Assembly: GCA_903861145.1 (NCBI GenBank)
Contig: CAIOTH010000101.1
Span: forward strand, 21,801-85,800
Direction: 5' to 3'
Length of the DNA stretch: 64,000 nt
Source: an uncultured Bacteroidota bacterium
GTDB taxonomy: Bacteria; Bacteroidota; Bacteroidia; Chitinophagales; LD1
The notes beneath the pieces are model-generated. The model had not been told where the DNA came from, did not search any database, and was given only the letters and a program-made list of their open reading frames with translations. The position numbers were made by a program, and so were the translations under genes. Of the stretch, positions 63,827-64,000 are shown piece after piece; the stretch's first letter is position 1, and the number at the start of each line of letters is the position of its first letter.

Positions 63827-64000
63827 TTACAAAGGTATATTCCCGTGCTTTTTCCTCGGCAATTTAACCGCCTTATTCTCCGCCATCTTAAATGCACGAA
63901 TCAATTTCTGACGTGTTAGTGCCGGTTCAATTACCTCGTCAACAAAGCCACGGGCGGCTGCCTTGTATGGGTGAGCAAAGTTTTCGGCGTAATTATCTAC
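63827..64000 (-). CDS. Acyl-CoA carboxylase beta subunit, C-terminus only
   Basis: 57 residues to a TAA at 63827. The text ENFAHPYKAAARGFVDEVIE, then TRQKLIRAFKMAENK and KKHGNIPL is the end of the propionyl/methylmalonyl-CoA carboxyltransferase subunit family (normal length about 510). The N-terminal rest lies beyond the right edge. Its substrate (propionyl-CoA most often in this phylum) cannot be shown from the end alone. Confidence 0.9.
   Translation of the reverse strand, partial: VDNYAENFAHPYKAAARGFVDEVIEPALTRQKLIRAFKMAENKAVKLPRKKHGNIPL

Overview
The window comes from a member of the Bacteroidota, most likely a Chitinophagales or Sphingobacteriales type of organism. Supporting signs are type IX secretion (T9SS) C-terminal sorting modules, FVENKGQW/SBBP and Ig/PKD-repeat surface proteins, SCK-type lipoproteins, few Shine-Dalgarno sites, -7 boxes of the TAnnTTTG kind, and best-fitting housekeeping genes (gyrA, ftsK, lpdA, LolA-like). 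The species cannot be placed from sequence alone.

Layout. 1-4214: 5' part of a giant minus-strand surface protein (beta-propeller plus Ig-like repeats) that leaves the window on the left. 4649-11071: a secreted thioredoxin, then a complete RND efflux operon (inner-membrane pump, adaptor, TolC-like channel). 11618-14609: a tight four-gene minus operon: AlkB-type monooxygenase, DUF2461, a diverged futalosine-hydrolase-like protein and a DUF4442 hotdog protein. 14734-18203: two LEA2-like envelope proteins, an OmpA-type lipoprotein and a T9SS-sorted HAF-repeat protein. 18204-22100: an AT-rich, repeat-rich stretch carrying an AIPR (abortive-infection type) gene between palindromic repeats. 22101-27635: lipoproteins, a dCMP deaminase beside a small P-loop kinase, and small orphan genes. 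28019-33699: a compact integrative element in the 3' end of tRNA-Leu(CAA), with integrase, RteC-like protein, two excisionase-like HTH proteins, a VRR-NUC-type nuclease, an unknown 306-aa protein and two small secreted cargo proteins. 33966-42465: FtsK, LolA-like protein, two paralogous T9SS PKD proteins and dihydrolipoyl dehydrogenase. 42449-49549: lipoproteins, a GNAT, a deoxyhypusine-synthase-like enzyme, an SDR and a histidine kinase/response regulator pair. 49830-54307: an exported YyaL-type thioredoxin protein, a DUF59 Fe-S assembly protein, bacilliredoxin, a PaaE-like oxidoreductase and a 59-aa PspC protein. 54425-58195: gyrA with a TPR gene behind it. 58566-64000: envelope genes, a di-haem cytochrome c peroxidase, an arylsulfotransferase-like protein and the C-terminus of an acyl-CoA carboxylase beta subunit.

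The most informative structure is the tRNA-Leu element. A 14-nt direct repeat bounds it, the old tRNA terminator lies stranded outside its far end, and a substitute terminator lies inside the near end. Other points of note are the AIPR gene among REP-like palindromes, a 32-nt exact intergenic repeat built of 10-nt units at two distant loci, the diverged MqnB-like protein, and the lipoprotein form of YyaL.
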